In this document: positions 1 to 9,419 of the stretch, piece by piece | Layout of the letters: each line of letters starts with the position of its first letter | Position numbering within the stretch: position 1 is the stretch's first letter | Origin: Vibrio qingdaonensis | Lineage (GTDB): Bacteria > Pseudomonadota > Gammaproteobacteria > Enterobacterales > Vibrionaceae | DNA length: 64,000 bases | Direction of reading: 5' to 3' | Assembly (NCBI RefSeq): GCF_026191675.1 | Contig: NZ_JAKRRY010000002.1 | Coordinates: 124,001 to 188,000 of the forward strand | Translations under genes and position numbers: made by a program | The notes under the pieces: generated by a model | What the model was told of the DNA's origin: nothing | The model's input: the letters and a program-made list of their open reading frames with translations, nothing else | Databases searched by the model: none

Positions 1-2043
1 TTGAACATCAGCCGCTATTTGTTGACCTTGCTCAGCAACCTTCGACTTACCAGTAGACTCATCACGCTTTTTGTTGCGACGTTCTTGAGGTTTGTTACGA
101 CGGTTTTGTGACTTACGCGGTTCTTGAGCTGTTTCGTTTTGCTCTTTTGCTGCGTCAGTGTCTTGTGCTGGTTTACGACGATTCTTGTTGCGATCGTTAT
201 CACGTGAATCGCGGTTATCGCGATTGTTGCGACGACGTTGGTCGTTGCGATTGTTGCGACGAGGCTTATCACCGCGTGGCTTATCTTCTTTCTTAGGCTC
301 AGTTGTTTCTTTCTTTGGTTCTTCTGAAGAAGCAAAGAATGAACTAATAGCAGAGAAGAAGCGTGAAACTAGACCTGGCTTGTTGCTTTCTGGTGCTACT
401 TCAACTTTTGCTGCAGGTTTAGGTGCAACAGGTGCTGGTGTAGCAAAGCCTTGAACCGCTGGTTGTTCGATCTTGCGAGGCTTAATTTCAGATTCTGGCG
501 CTTCTTTGCTTTCCGCTTCTTTCAGTGCATCAATCTTCTTAGGAAGTAGGTAAGAAAGAAGGTCGTGTTCTTCGCCATCACGTACACGGATAACCTCAAA
601 GTGAGGCGTTTCCATATCTGAATCTGGAACAACAGTAATTTTAACTTCTTGAACGCGTTCAATGTGATTAACAGAGCGACGCTTTTCATTAAGAAGGTAA
701 GAAGCAATTGGCACAGGGACAATTGCCAGAACTTGGCAGGTGTTGTCTTTAAGTGCTTCTTCTTCGATTAGACGCAGAACAGACAGTGCTAAAGATTCAT
801 TGTCACGAACGACACCAGTACCTGTACAGCGTGGACAAATATGGTGACTTGCTTCAGCGAGTGATGGGCTTAAGCGTTGACGAGACATCTCTAGCAGACC
901 GAAACGCGAGATGCGACCAATCTGGACACGAGCACGGTCAATACGAACCGCTTCACGTAGTCGGTTTTCTACTTCTCTTTGGTGACGAACTGGCGTCATA
1001 TCGATAAAGTCGATAACGACTAGACCACCCAGGTCGCGTAGGCGAAGTTGACGAGCAATCTCATCTGCGGCTTCTAGGTTAGTGTTTAGCGCTGTCTCTT
1101 CAATGTCACTGCCTTTTGTTGCACGGGCAGAGTTGATATCGATAGAAGTTAAAGCTTCTGTTGGATCGATAACGATTGAGCCACCAGATGGAAGGCGAAC
1201 TTCACGTTGGAACGCTGACTCAATTTGGCTTTCAATTTGGTAATGGCTAAACAGCGGAACTTCACCATCGTACTTTTTAACACGGCTAACAAAGTCTGGG
1301 CGTACATGCTCAATATGTTGTTTTGCGCGTTCGTAAATGGTGTTGCTATCAATCAAGATCTCACCAATATCGCGACGTAAGTAATCGCGTAGAGCACGAA
1401 CAATTACGTTACTCTCTTGGTGAATTAAGAAAGGTGCTGGGTTAGCGTCTGCGGCGTTTTTAATATTGCCCCAGTTGTTTAGAAGGAACTTCAAATCCCA
1501 CTCTAGTTCTTCTGCACTTTTACCTACGCCAGCCGTACGGACGATAAGACCCATACCTTGTGGTAGCTCAAGTGTGCTCAGTGCCGCTTTTAGTTCTGTG
1601 CGTTCTTCACCTTCGATACGACGAGAAATACCGCCAGCTCTCGGGTTATTCGGCATCAATACTAAGTAGCTGCCTGCTAGAGAGATAAATGTCGTTAGTG
1701 CTGCACCTTTGCTGCCGCGCTCTTCTTTTTCAACTTGCACGATTACTTCTTGGCCTTCGCTCAAGACATCTTTGATGCTTGGGCGACCTTGGTAGGTATA
1801 ACCAGCTGGGAAGTATTCGCGTGCAATTTCTTTAAGAGGGAGGAAGCCATGGCGATCGGCACCGTAGTCAACGAATGCAGCCTCAAGGCTTGGTTCTACT
1901 CGTGTGATACGACCTTTATAGATGTTTGCTTTTTTTGATTCGTGACCTGGACTTTCAATATCTAGGTCAAATAGTCGCTGGCCATCGACCAGAGCGACAC
2001 GCAACTCTTCTTTTTGAGTTGCGTTGATTAACATTCTTTTCAT
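1..2043 (-). CDS. rne: Ribonuclease E (partial, C-terminal end beyond window)
   Basis: Endoribonuclease of mRNA decay and rRNA/tRNA maturation and scaffold of the degradosome. The protein starts [13 protein letters not shown] and 681 residues are visible without a stop. The catalytic half is intact: the [13 protein letters not shown] active-site block begins at residue 337 and the zinc-link CPRC is at residues 403-406. An amphipathic membrane-targeting segment (about residues 557-573, [16 protein letters not shown]) follows, and the visible end is an Arg/Asn/Asp-rich RNA-binding stretch. The scaffold end lies to the left of the window. It diverges from rluC across a long leader, as in other gammaproteobacteria. 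Confidence 0.97.
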   Translation of the reverse strand, partial: MKRMLINATQKEELRVALVDGQRLFDLDIESPGHESKKANIYKGRITRVEPSLEAAFVDYGADRHGFLPLKEIAREYFPAGYTYQGRPSIKDVLSEGQEVIVQVEKEERGSKGAALTTFISLAGSYLVLMPNNPRAGGISRRIEGEERTELKAALSTLELPQGMGLIVRTAGVGKSAEELEWDLKFLLNNWGNIKNAADANPAPFLIHQESNVIVRALRDYLRRDIGEILIDSNTIYERAKQHIEHVRPDFVSRVKKYDGEVPLFSHYQIESQIESAFQREVRLPSGGSIVIDPTEALTSIDINSARATKGSDIEETALNTNLEAADEIARQLRLRDLGGLVVIDFIDMTPVRHQREVENRLREAVRIDRARVQIGRISRFGLLEMSRQRLSPSLAEASHHICPRCTGTGVVRDNESLALSVLRLIEEEALKDNTCQVLAIVPVPIASYLLNEKRRSVNHIERVQEVKITVVPDSDMETPHFEVIRVRDGEEHDLLSYLLPKKIDALKEAESKEAPESEIKPRKIEQPAVQGFATPAPVAPKPAAKVEVAPESNKPGLVSRFFSAISSFFASSEEPKKETTEPKKEDKPRGDKPRRNNRNDQRRRNNRDNRDSRDNDRNKNRRKPAQDTDAAKEQNETAQEPRKSQNRRNKPQERRNKKRDESTGKSKVAEQGQQIAADVQ

Positions 2044-2400
2044 TACGGAAATTCTCGTTTATTTTCTTTGTTTTTGTCATTGCTCTTGTCACGAAAGTCG
2101 TAAATCGTGGTGCCTGATCCCATGGCTAATATTGTTGCAGCCTCCCGGCTGGAAGGGATGCTCTGGGGCACTACAGTCATCACACAAGTCAAACTTGGGT
2201 GATCCGCATATGGCGGTAATACTCAAAACACGAATACGTGAGTAGATGACAAGGCTGCCTTAATTATCAACGTCTTATGCCGTACGCAGCGTCTCAATAT
2301 CAAGGGCTCTACTCATGGTGTAGTTTACGTATGAATAATAGTGATAAATAGTTAAATCCAATCTAATTACCCTACGCAGCTGTGAACTATAGCAGCGCAG
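2044..2400 (-). promoter_or_regulatory. rne 5' leader with hairpin (candidate autoregulatory element)
   Basis: The 614-bp gap between rne and rluC has no convincing gene. On the rne (minus) strand, 2156-2141 forms a stem CCUUCC-AGCC-GGGAGG about 100 nt upstream of the rne start. In E. coli the rne leader is about 360 nt long and carries hairpins through which RNase E controls its own mRNA (Rfam rne5). Position and structure suggest the same here. The left boundary is certain; the 2400 limit is a guess. Confidence 0.5.
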
Positions 2401-2657
2401 CGAAATATCAGCAATCAGCTTTACGACAAACCACAGAAAAAAACATATTATCATCCGCTTTTTTTAGGTTAATTGATTGAATTTTAGTCTTATTTCCAAA
2501 GGTGTGATTTTGGGTTAGATAAATTGTGTGAAATTTATCCACAGCTTGTCCCGAGAGTATATATCGGGCGTGATTGAAAAAGGTGGAGTGTGCTTTGCTT
2601 CGTTATTGTGAAAAGAAAGCGTTATTTTCTTAATGCTTTGGGTGTTATAATCACCAA

Positions 2658-3596
2658 ATGAGTGAAATAAGAACTAAAGTCCAATTTGTCGATATTGACG
2701 ACGATATGGCTGGTCAGCGCATTGATAACTTCTTGCGCAACCAATTAAAAAGTGTGCCTAAAAGTGTGGTGTATCGAATTGTCCGCAAGGGTGAAGTTCG
2801 TGTAAATAAAAAACGAGTGAAGGCAGAGTACAAGCTACAAGCCGGTGATATTGTTCGTATACCACCTGTGACGATCGAAGAAAAAGAATCTGACGCGCCA
2901 GTGAGCACAAAGCTCAACAAAGTCGCAGAGCTTGAATCTCACATCATTTATGAAGATGACCATGTGTTGATTTTGAATAAGCCTTCAGGTACGGCTGTTC
3001 ATGGCGGCAGTGGTTTGAAGTTTGGTGCAATTGAAGCGTTAAGGGCGCTGCGTCCCGATGCTCGCTTTTTGGAGTTGGTACATCGTATTGACCGTGATAC
3101 ATCAGGGATTCTTCTGGTGGCCAAAAAACGCTCCGCGTTGAGACATTTGCAAGCTCAGTTTAGAGAAAAAACGGTTCAGAAGTACTACTTTGCCTTGGTG
3201 ATGGGAAAGTGGAAGCCAAGTTGTAAGGTGGTCAAAGCGCCATTGCTTAAAAACGAGGTCAATAGCATCGTTCGAGTGAATCCAAATGGTAAAGCGTCTG
3301 AAACGCGATTTAAAGTACTGCAAGCGTTTGAAGAGGCAACATTAGTTCAGGCCAGTCCGATCACAGGGCGTACTCATCAAATACGTGTCCACGCTCAATA
3401 CACCGGTCACCCTATTGCATGGGATGATCGCTATGGTGATCGCCGCTTTGATGCGTACACCGCCAAAGTGGGTTTGGACAGGTTGTTCTTGCATGCGGCT
3501 AATATTATTTTTGTTCACCCTGCGACAGAAAAGCGTATGGAGATTCATGCAGAAATGGAGCCGAAGCTTAAGAAAGCCATCGCTCAATTAAAATAG
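2658..3596 (+). CDS. rluC: 23S rRNA pseudouridine synthase RluC (955/2504/2580)
   Basis: Converts U955, U2504 and U2580 (E. coli numbering) of 23S rRNA to pseudouridine. The 312-aa protein has an N-terminal S4 RNA-binding domain (about residues 18-78) and a RluA-type catalytic domain with HRIDRDTSG at 142-150, the catalytic Asp being D145. Length and order match RluC, and the divergent rne-rluC pairing supports RluC over RluD. The ATG at 2658 has no clear Shine-Dalgarno sequence but gives the usual N-terminus. Confidence 0.95.
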   Translation: MSEIRTKVQFVDIDDDMAGQRIDNFLRNQLKSVPKSVVYRIVRKGEVRVNKKRVKAEYKLQAGDIVRIPPVTIEEKESDAPVSTKLNKVAELESHIIYEDDHVLILNKPSGTAVHGGSGLKFGAIEALRALRPDARFLELVHRIDRDTSGILLVAKKRSALRHLQAQFREKTVQKYYFALVMGKWKPSCKVVKAPLLKNEVNSIVRVNPNGKASETRFKVLQAFEEATLVQASPITGRTHQIRVHAQYTGHPIAWDDRYGDRRFDAYTAKVGLDRLFLHAANIIFVHPATEKRMEIHAEMEPKLKKAIAQLK

Positions 3597-3602
3597 AAAA
3601 TC

Positions 3603-3634
3603 ACTCCCTTTAGGTCTTGTCGCTTAAAGGGAGT
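3603..3634. other. Stem-loop downstream of rluC, without T-tract
   Basis: A perfect 10-bp inverted repeat (ACTCCCTTTA / TAAAGGGAGT, 12-nt loop) starts 7 bp after the rluC stop. No T-run follows on either strand, so it is not a standard intrinsic terminator. It may be a 3' mRNA-stabilising hairpin. Confidence 0.5.
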
Positions 3635-3761
3635 CATCGCCCTCCTGTCGTCGATGCCTTATTAGGGCTTCTTTCCTTTATTCACGAACTTTCCTTTATT
3701 CACTAACATGCATGAGTTATTTAATCCGTTTACCCTAGCCCTGAACTTATTATTAAGCCAT

Positions 3762-4358
3762 TTAGTTAAGTGGTGAGATGCCATGCGCGTCAAGCATCGT
3801 GACCAAGTCGATGAGTGGCAACCCAACTAAGGTGTTGGGATCTTTACCATTAAGGGACGAAAACAACGTGATGCCAAGTCCTTCGCTCATAAAACTACCC
3901 GCGCAATAGAAGGGCTGTTCAACGTCCACATAGCGCTCGATTTGCTGTGTCGTGAGCGTTCTAAAGGTCACGTCAAAGGTGTCCACTTTTACGTCTGATT
4001 GCTGTGTATTAGTGTCGTACAGTGCAAGCCCGGTATAGAAACGAATAGTCTTACCGCTTTGCTGAGTGAGTTGAGCTATCGCGTTGGCCCGTGTTAACGG
4101 TTTTCCTATGATGGCACCATCAATCACACACACTTGGTCACTGCCGATAATCAGTGCATTAGACTCGGCGGAGAGTGCTTGTGCTTTGCCCAAAGCGAGC
4201 CGCTGAACTAAGGCTTCTGGGGTTTCATTTGGCTGGATAGTTTCGTCGAAATTTGGTGCTTTGGCCGTAAAGTTCAGTCCTAGCTTGCCGAGTAACTCTG
4301 CGCGATAAGGGGAGGTAGATGCTAAAATTAACTGAAATGATTCCATTTGTGCTGTCAT
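3762..4358 (-). CDS. yceF: Maf-family nucleotide pyrophosphatase YceF (m7GTP type)
   Basis: Maf/YceF proteins hydrolyse non-canonical nucleoside triphosphates; the YceF subgroup prefers 7-methyl-GTP. The 198-aa protein carries the family signature ILASTSPYRAELL at the N-terminus, IIGSDQVCV in the middle and DPNTLVGLPL near the C-terminus. It is closer to E. coli YceF than to YhdE. Alignment with YceF suggests translation may begin at the internal Met (4346) rather than at 4358; neither has a strong ribosome-binding site. It diverges from yceD, the usual gammaproteobacterial arrangement. Confidence 0.9.
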   Translation of the reverse strand: MTAQMESFQLILASTSPYRAELLGKLGLNFTAKAPNFDETIQPNETPEALVQRLALGKAQALSAESNALIIGSDQVCVIDGAIIGKPLTRANAIAQLTQQSGKTIRFYTGLALYDTNTQQSDVKVDTFDVTFRTLTTQQIERYVDVEQPFYCAGSFMSEGLGITLFSSLNGKDPNTLVGLPLIDLVTMLDAHGISPLN

Positions 4359-4443
4359 TTTTTTATCATTCGTTCGGTTTTTAGAGTATTCTAACGATTC
4401 TCAATCGTAAGGTGAAAAAAGTACAACTTTTTTGCCTTTTTCT

Positions 4444-4472
4444 TTGACTAAATTTGATTTGGAAGATAATAT
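4444..4472 (+). promoter_or_regulatory. Candidate sigma-70 promoter of yceD-rpmF operon
   Basis: TTGACT (4444-4449) and TAATAT (4467-4472) are 17 bp apart. The predicted start would fall near 4479, only a few bases before the yceD ATG at 4482, which would make the mRNA almost leaderless. Inferred from sequence only. Confidence 0.4.
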
Positions 4473-4481
4473 TCGCGCCCT

Positions 4482-5006
4482 ATGCAGAAGGTAAAAATAC
4501 CGCGAACGGTTGACCCGTCCAAGACAGCACAGAAAAGACTCGACTTTGATGGCATCATCCAAGTGAGTTTGTTCAAGCGTCTTCACGAGTCGGTTGAAAG
4601 CGTAAAACGCGATGCGAACGTATCATTGTCCTTTGGGCATGATGAACAGCGATTAGTTGTTATCTCTGGTAAAGCTAACATCGAAGTCGACTTAGAGTGT
4701 CAACGTTGTAACGAGTCTTTCGCACATGAGTGCGAAGTTCAATTCACTTATACTCCTTATTTTAGTGAGAAAAGTGAAGAAGAAGCACCTGAAGATTATG
4801 ATTTGGTAGATCTTAATGAATACGGTGAAGTGGACTTGATACGACTGGTTGAAGACGAGTTCATCTTAAACCTGCCTCAAATAGCAATGCATGACGACGC
4901 AGATTGTAGCGTTAACTCAAATAATATGGTGTTTGGTGAAATTCCAGAAGAACTTGTGGAAGATAAACCGAATCCATTCGACGTTTTAAAAAGCTTAAAG
5001 AAATAA
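4482..5006 (+). CDS. yceD: YceD / DUF177 family, 23S rRNA accumulation protein
   Basis: DUF177 protein of 174 aa, next to rpmF in most bacteria and linked to 23S rRNA accumulation in E. coli and plants. The CxxC-containing core (CQRCNESFAHEC, about residues 71-82) and the acidic C-terminal half are typical. The rpmF start is 30 bp after the stop, so the two are probably co-transcribed at the head of the phospholipid/fatty-acid cluster. Confidence 0.92.
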   Translation: MQKVKIPRTVDPSKTAQKRLDFDGIIQVSLFKRLHESVESVKRDANVSLSFGHDEQRLVVISGKANIEVDLECQRCNESFAHECEVQFTYTPYFSEKSEEEAPEDYDLVDLNEYGEVDLIRLVEDEFILNLPQIAMHDDADCSVNSNNMVFGEIPEELVEDKPNPFDVLKSLKK

Positions 5007-5036
5007 TTTTTAAGCATTAACACAGGAGTAGGGTCA

Positions 5037-5207
5037 ATGGCCGTACAAAAAAGCAAGAAGTCACGTTCTATGCGTGGCATGCGTCGTTCACATGATGCGC
5101 TAACTTCAGCTGCGCTATCTGTAGACGCAACTTCAGGTGAAACTCACCTACGTCACAATGTGACTGCTGACGGTTACTACCGTGGCAAAAAGGTTATCAA
5201 CAAGTAA
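5037..5207 (+). CDS. rpmF: 50S ribosomal protein L32
   Basis: 56-aa basic protein beginning [20 protein letters not shown], with the conserved tail [21 protein letters not shown] good ribosome-binding site (ACAGGAG) lies upstream. Length equals E. coli L32 to within a residue. It sits between yceD and plsX, the standard position that ties ribosome supply to membrane-lipid synthesis. Confidence 0.97.
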   Translation: MAVQKSKKSRSMRGMRRSHDALTSAALSVDATSGETHLRHNVTADGYYRGKKVINK

Positions 5208-5216
5208 GGTTGACCT

Positions 5217-6239
5217 TTGCATAATATAACCGTTGCACTTGATGCAATGGGCGGGGATTTCGGTCCTTCCGTAACAGTGCCTGCCGCCGTGCAGGCACTG
5301 TCGCATTTCCCAGAGCTGAAAGTCATAATTGTCGGCGATCAAGCGTCGATACAAAACCAACTCAACGAATTGGGTCATCAGCGTAGCAGCCGTTTAACGG
5401 TGAGACACTGCGACCGAATCATCTCGAATTCAGAAAAGCCCTCACTTGCACTTAGACACAGCCAAGACACTTCTATGCGTGTCACGATCGATCTCGTCGA
5501 GTCTGAGCAAGCTGATGCCTGCGTAAGTAGTGGAAATACTGGCGCTCTCATGGCACTTTCTCGTTTCCGCCTTAAGCTACTCCCCGGCATTGATAGGCCC
5601 GCACTTGTGACTGCGTTGCCAACCGCACAGGGTAATAAAACCTGGATGCTGGACTTAGGCGCTAACGCATCCGTTGATGCCGATTCTTTATTTCAATTTG
5701 CGGTAATGGGCAGCGCACTGGCTGAACAACATTTGCGGCGAAAGCCTAGAGTGGCGATTCTCAATATTGGCGCAGAAGAGATCAAAGGCAATGATTTAGT
5801 TAAACGTTGCGCTGAAATGTTGTCGCAAACACATTCCATCCATTATATTGGTTATATTGAAGGTAATGAGTTACTTCATGATGCCGCGGATGTGGTTGTG
5901 TGTGATGGTTTTGTAGGAAATACAGTACTAAAGGCATGTGAAGGTACTGCTCAACTTTTTGTTGATAAGTTGAAAGCTCGCTTGTCTGCCTCATCAATTA
6001 AAGGATGGATAGCAAGAATATTGTTCTCCGATCTTATAAGTGAGGTGAAAACACTGAACCCCGACCAGTATAATGGGGCAAGTTTGTTAGGATTGCGCGG
6101 CATTGTCATTAAAAGCCATGGAAGTGCTGATGTCCCAGCACTTGTTAATGCTATAGGCGAAGCAGTCCATGAGGTGAGGCGCCAAGTGCCAAACCAAATA
6201 AGTGATCGTCTAGAAGCAGTGTTACTCGAGAGGCAATAA
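5217..6239 (+). CDS. plsX: Phosphate acyltransferase PlsX
   Basis: Converts acyl-ACP to acyl-phosphate, the first step of phosphatidic acid synthesis with PlsY. The 340-aa protein opens with [19 protein letters not shown], the PlsX signature, and contains VCDGFVGN further on. The start appears to be TTG at 5217, ten bases after the rpmF stop; no in-frame ATG lies nearby, and the AAGG of the rpmF end could act as ribosome-binding site. It leads into fabH with an 8-bp gap. Confidence 0.95.
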   Translation: MHNITVALDAMGGDFGPSVTVPAAVQALSHFPELKVIIVGDQASIQNQLNELGHQRSSRLTVRHCDRIISNSEKPSLALRHSQDTSMRVTIDLVESEQADACVSSGNTGALMALSRFRLKLLPGIDRPALVTALPTAQGNKTWMLDLGANASVDADSLFQFAVMGSALAEQHLRRKPRVAILNIGAEEIKGNDLVKRCAEMLSQTHSIHYIGYIEGNELLHDAADVVVCDGFVGNTVLKACEGTAQLFVDKLKARLSASSIKGWIARILFSDLISEVKTLNPDQYNGASLLGLRGIVIKSHGSADVPALVNAIGEAVHEVRRQVPNQISDRLEAVLLERQ

Positions 6240-6247
6240 TAGTCTTC

Positions 6248-7198
6248 ATGTATAGCAAAATATTAGGTACAGGCAGCTACCTGCCGTCTCAGGTGCGTTC
6301 AAACGCAGACTTAGAGAAAATGGTAGATACGACAGATGAATGGATCGTAACGCGTACAGGCATTAAAGAACGCCGCATCGCTGCTGAAGATGAAACTGTT
6401 GCTGATATGGGGTATCACGCCTCAGTGAAAGCCATTGAAATGGCCGGTATCGATAAGAATGATATCGATATGATCATTGTTGCGACCACCAGCAGTAGCC
6501 ATGCTTTCCCGTCTTCGGCGTGTCAAGTTCAAGCAAAGCTTGGTATTCAAGGGTGCCCTGCGTTTGATATGGCGGCCGCGTGTACTGGCTTTGTGTATGC
6601 ACTATCGGTGGCCGATCAGCACATTAAGACTGGCATGTGTAAAAATGTACTTGTCATCGGTTCCGACTGTTTATCAAAAACGGTTGAAGAAATTGATCGT
6701 TCAACGATTATTCTTTTTGGTGACGCGGCTGGTGCTGTTGTACTCGGCGCTAGCGAAGAACCGGGAATTCTATCAACGCATACCTACGCGGATGGGCGAT
6801 TCGGCGATTTATTAAGCCTTGAGATGCCCGTTCGTGGTGGTGAGCTTGATAAATGGCTGAACATGTCGGGTAATGAAGTGTTTAAAGTTGCCGTGACGCA
6901 ATTGTCTAAACTGGTTAAAGATACCCTTGCCGCGAATGATATGGATAAGTCCGATCTGGACTGGTTGGTGCCCCATCAAGCCAATTACCGTATCATTTCC
7001 GCGACGGCAAAAAAATTAGGTATGCCAATGGATCAAGTGGTATTGACGCTTGATCGCCACGGTAATACCTCGGCTGCGACTGTCCCTACCGCACTCGATG
7101 AAGCGGTACGTGATGGTCGAATTAAGCGCGGTCAGAACCTGCTACTCGAAGCTTTTGGTGGTGGATTTACTTGGGGTGCGGCGTTAGTCCGTTTCTAG
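6248..7198 (+). CDS. fabH: 3-oxoacyl-ACP synthase III (KAS III)
   Basis: Starts fatty-acid synthesis by condensing acetyl-CoA with malonyl-ACP. The 316-aa thiolase-fold enzyme has the Cys-His-Asn triad: C112 in [10 protein letters not shown], His in VPHQANYRI and Asn in DRHGNTSAA. Glycine-rich GGGFTWGA closes the protein. Ordered plsX-fabH-fabD-fabG-acpP-fabF, as in E. coli. Confidence 0.97.
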   Translation: MYSKILGTGSYLPSQVRSNADLEKMVDTTDEWIVTRTGIKERRIAAEDETVADMGYHASVKAIEMAGIDKNDIDMIIVATTSSSHAFPSSACQVQAKLGIQGCPAFDMAAACTGFVYALSVADQHIKTGMCKNVLVIGSDCLSKTVEEIDRSTIILFGDAAGAVVLGASEEPGILSTHTYADGRFGDLLSLEMPVRGGELDKWLNMSGNEVFKVAVTQLSKLVKDTLAANDMDKSDLDWLVPHQANYRIISATAKKLGMPMDQVVLTLDRHGNTSAATVPTALDEAVRDGRIKRGQNLLLEAFGGGFTWGAALVRF

Positions 7199-7254
7199 CC
7201 TAAAGTATCTAATAAACGAATTTAATATTGATTGCGTTGTTTAAGGAAATAGCG

Positions 7255-8178
7255 ATGAGTAATTTTGCAATCGTGTTCCCAGGTCAGGGTTCACAAACTG
7301 TTGGTATGCTTGCCGAGCTTGGTGAGCAGTTCGATGTTGTTAAGCAAACATTTGCTGAAGCGTCTGAAGCGTTAGGCTATGACTTATGGTCACTGGTCCA
7401 AGAAGGTCCAGCAGAAGATCTCAATCAAACACATCGTACACAACCCGCTTTACTTGCGTCGTCTGTTGCAATTTGGCGAGTTTGGCAAGAGCAAGGGCTA
7501 GAACAACCTAGCATGATTGCTGGTCATAGCCTAGGTGAATACTCTGCGTTGGTATGTGCAGGTGTGATTGACTTTAAAGAGGCGATCAAATTGGTTCAGC
7601 TGCGTGGTCAGTTGATGCAAGAAGCCGTACCAGCAGGTGTGGGCGCCATGTACGCAATTATCGGCCTTGACGATGCGGCTATCGCTAAAGCGTGTGAAGA
7701 AGCAGCGCAAGATGAGGTTGTGTCTCCTGTAAACTTTAACTCACCAGGCCAAGTTGTGATTGCAGGTAACAAAGCCGCTGTAGAACGTGCTGGTGCGTTG
7801 TGTAAAGAAGCGGGCGCGAAGCGCGCACTGCCTTTACCAGTATCTGTACCTTCACACTGTGCGTTAATGAAGCCAGCGGCTGAAAAATTAGCGATTGCTT
7901 TGCAAGACATTGAGTTTAACGCGCCAACACTGCCCGTGATTAACAATGTCGCGGTAGTAGCAGAAACCGATCCAGCTAAGATTAAAGAAGCGTTAGTGGC
8001 TCAGCTCTATAGCCCGGTTCGTTGGACTGAAGGCGTGACGAAGATGAGTGAAGAGGGTGTTGAAAAGTTATTTGAACTTGGCCCTGGTAAAGTATTAACC
8101 GGTCTAACGAAACGTATCGTTAAGACATTAAGTGCCGCTGCTGTTAATGATTCAGCGTCACTTGAAGCAGCAAAATAA
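7255..8178 (+). CDS. fabD: Malonyl-CoA:ACP transacylase
   Basis: Loads malonate from CoA onto ACP. Key motifs are FPGQGSQ near the N-terminus, GHSLGEYSA with nucleophile S92, and the His of VPSHCALM. The ATG at 7255 is preferred over an upstream in-frame start at 7228, because AAGGAA lies just before it and the N-terminus MSNFAIVFPGQG matches the family. 307 aa. Confidence 0.97.
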   Translation: MSNFAIVFPGQGSQTVGMLAELGEQFDVVKQTFAEASEALGYDLWSLVQEGPAEDLNQTHRTQPALLASSVAIWRVWQEQGLEQPSMIAGHSLGEYSALVCAGVIDFKEAIKLVQLRGQLMQEAVPAGVGAMYAIIGLDDAAIAKACEEAAQDEVVSPVNFNSPGQVVIAGNKAAVERAGALCKEAGAKRALPLPVSVPSHCALMKPAAEKLAIALQDIEFNAPTLPVINNVAVVAETDPAKIKEALVAQLYSPVRWTEGVTKMSEEGVEKLFELGPGKVLTGLTKRIVKTLSAAAVNDSASLEAAK

Positions 8179-8194
8179 TAAGGAAAGTAACATG

Positions 8195-8929
8195 ATGAAC
8201 CTTGAGGGCAAGATTGCCTTAGTAACAGGTGCGAGCCGCGGTATTGGTCGTTCTATTGCTGAATTGCTTGTTGAGCGCGGCGCGACGGTAATCGGTACTG
8301 CGACGACGGAAAACGGCGCAGCTGCTATTAGTGAATATCTTGGTGAGAACGGTAAAGGTTTTGCGTTGAACGTCACCGATACTGCATCAATTGAGGCATC
8401 TCTTAAGCAAATGACAACAGAGTTCGGTGCGATTGATATTCTAGTTAACAACGCTGGCATTACGCGCGATAACCTACTTATGCGTATGAAAGACGACGAG
8501 TGGACGGATATCATGGATACAAACCTAACGTCTATTTTCCGTCTTTCTAAAGCCGTATTGCGTGGCATGATGAAAAAACGTCAAGGGCGCATCATTAATG
8601 TGGGTTCTGTTGTTGGCACTATGGGTAATGCTGGTCAAGCAAACTATGCGGCTGCAAAGGCGGGCGTTATTGGCTTTACTAAGTCTATGGCACGTGAAGT
8701 CGCCTCTCGTGGTGTCACAGTTAACACAGTTGCCCCAGGTTTTATTGAAACAGATATGACAAAAGCGCTGAATGATGAGCAACGAGCTGCTACACTAGCG
8801 AACGTACCTGCAGGTCGTTTAGGTGACCCTCGTGAAATAGCTTCAGCAGTTGTATTTCTTGCATCTCCAGAAGCGGCTTATATCACGGGTGAGACACTTC
8901 ACGTGAATGGCGGCATGTATATGGTTTGA
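8195..8929 (+). CDS. fabG: 3-oxoacyl-ACP reductase
   Basis: NADPH-dependent reduction of 3-oxoacyl-ACP. Classical SDR of 244 aa with TGASRGIGR cofactor motif, NNAGIT, active-site Ser in GSVVG and YAAAK (Tyr/Lys). Two adjacent ATGs (8192 and 8195) follow the AAGGAAAG ribosome-binding site; the second gives the common 244-aa form starting MNLEGKIALVTG. The gene begins 16 bp after fabD. Confidence 0.96.
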   Translation: MNLEGKIALVTGASRGIGRSIAELLVERGATVIGTATTENGAAAISEYLGENGKGFALNVTDTASIEASLKQMTTEFGAIDILVNNAGITRDNLLMRMKDDEWTDIMDTNLTSIFRLSKAVLRGMMKKRQGRIINVGSVVGTMGNAGQANYAAAKAGVIGFTKSMAREVASRGVTVNTVAPGFIETDMTKALNDEQRAATLANVPAGRLGDPREIASAVVFLASPEAAYITGETLHVNGGMYMV

Positions 8930-9008
8930 TCTGCGCAACATTTGTGCATGATTTAAGTCAAAAATGTACTGAATTTCGGTTAAATTCGCGAAAATTGTGG
9001 TTTGACCA

Positions 9009-9024
9009 GCAAGGACCCCCTTGC
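9009..9024 (+). other. Short stem-loop in acpP leader
   Basis: GCAAGG-ACCC-CCTTGC, a perfect 6-bp stem, lies about 70 nt upstream of the acpP start in the 162-bp fabG-acpP gap. It has no T-run. It may be a leader structure of the highly expressed acpP mRNA; function unknown. Confidence 0.35.
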
Positions 9025-9091
9025 AACTTTCAACAGTTCGAATAAACTACGGAAACATCGCATTGAGCGAAATCTGTAAAGGAAAAGAAAA

Positions 9092-9325
9092 ATGAGCAAC
9101 ATTGAAGAACGCGTAAGAAAAATCATTGTAGAACAGCTAGGTGTAGACGAAGCAGAAGTTAAGAACGAAGCTTCATTTGTTGACGATCTAGGTGCAGACT
9201 CTCTAGACACAGTTGAGCTAGTAATGGCTCTTGAAGAGGAATTCGATACTGAGATTCCTGATGAAGAAGCAGAGAAAATCACTACTGTTCAAGCGGCTAT
9301 CGACTACGTAAATAGCGCTCAGTAA
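9092..9325 (+). CDS. acpP: Acyl carrier protein
   Basis: Carries growing acyl chains on a 4'-phosphopantetheine arm. The 77-aa acidic protein contains the DSL motif in [15 protein letters not shown]; the modified Ser is S37 counting the initiator Met. Ribosome-binding site AAAGGAAAAG. A strong terminator follows, so acpP can be made as a separate short, abundant mRNA. Confidence 0.98.
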   Translation: MSNIEERVRKIIVEQLGVDEAEVKNEASFVDDLGADSLDTVELVMALEEEFDTEIPDEEAEKITTVQAAIDYVNSAQ

Positions 9326-9334
9326 TATCTCTCC

Positions 9335-9365
9335 CAGGCGGCCTTCTGGCCGCCTGTGTTTTTTT
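9335..9365 (+). terminator. Intrinsic terminator after acpP
   Basis: CAGGCGGCC-TTCT-GGCCGCCTG, a perfect 9-bp GC-rich stem followed by TGTTTTTTTT. Confidence 0.9.
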
Positions 9366-9419
9366 AACCTCTTCTATCCTTTCAAATAGAAACATTTCAA
9401 TCCCCCGGAGAAAAATATC

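Noticed and set aside
15..335. Minus-strand 106-aa ORF and plus-strand ORFs in the first 2 kb
   Set aside because: They are alternative frames of rne, whose own frame continues without a stop and shows the catalytic and zinc motifs.
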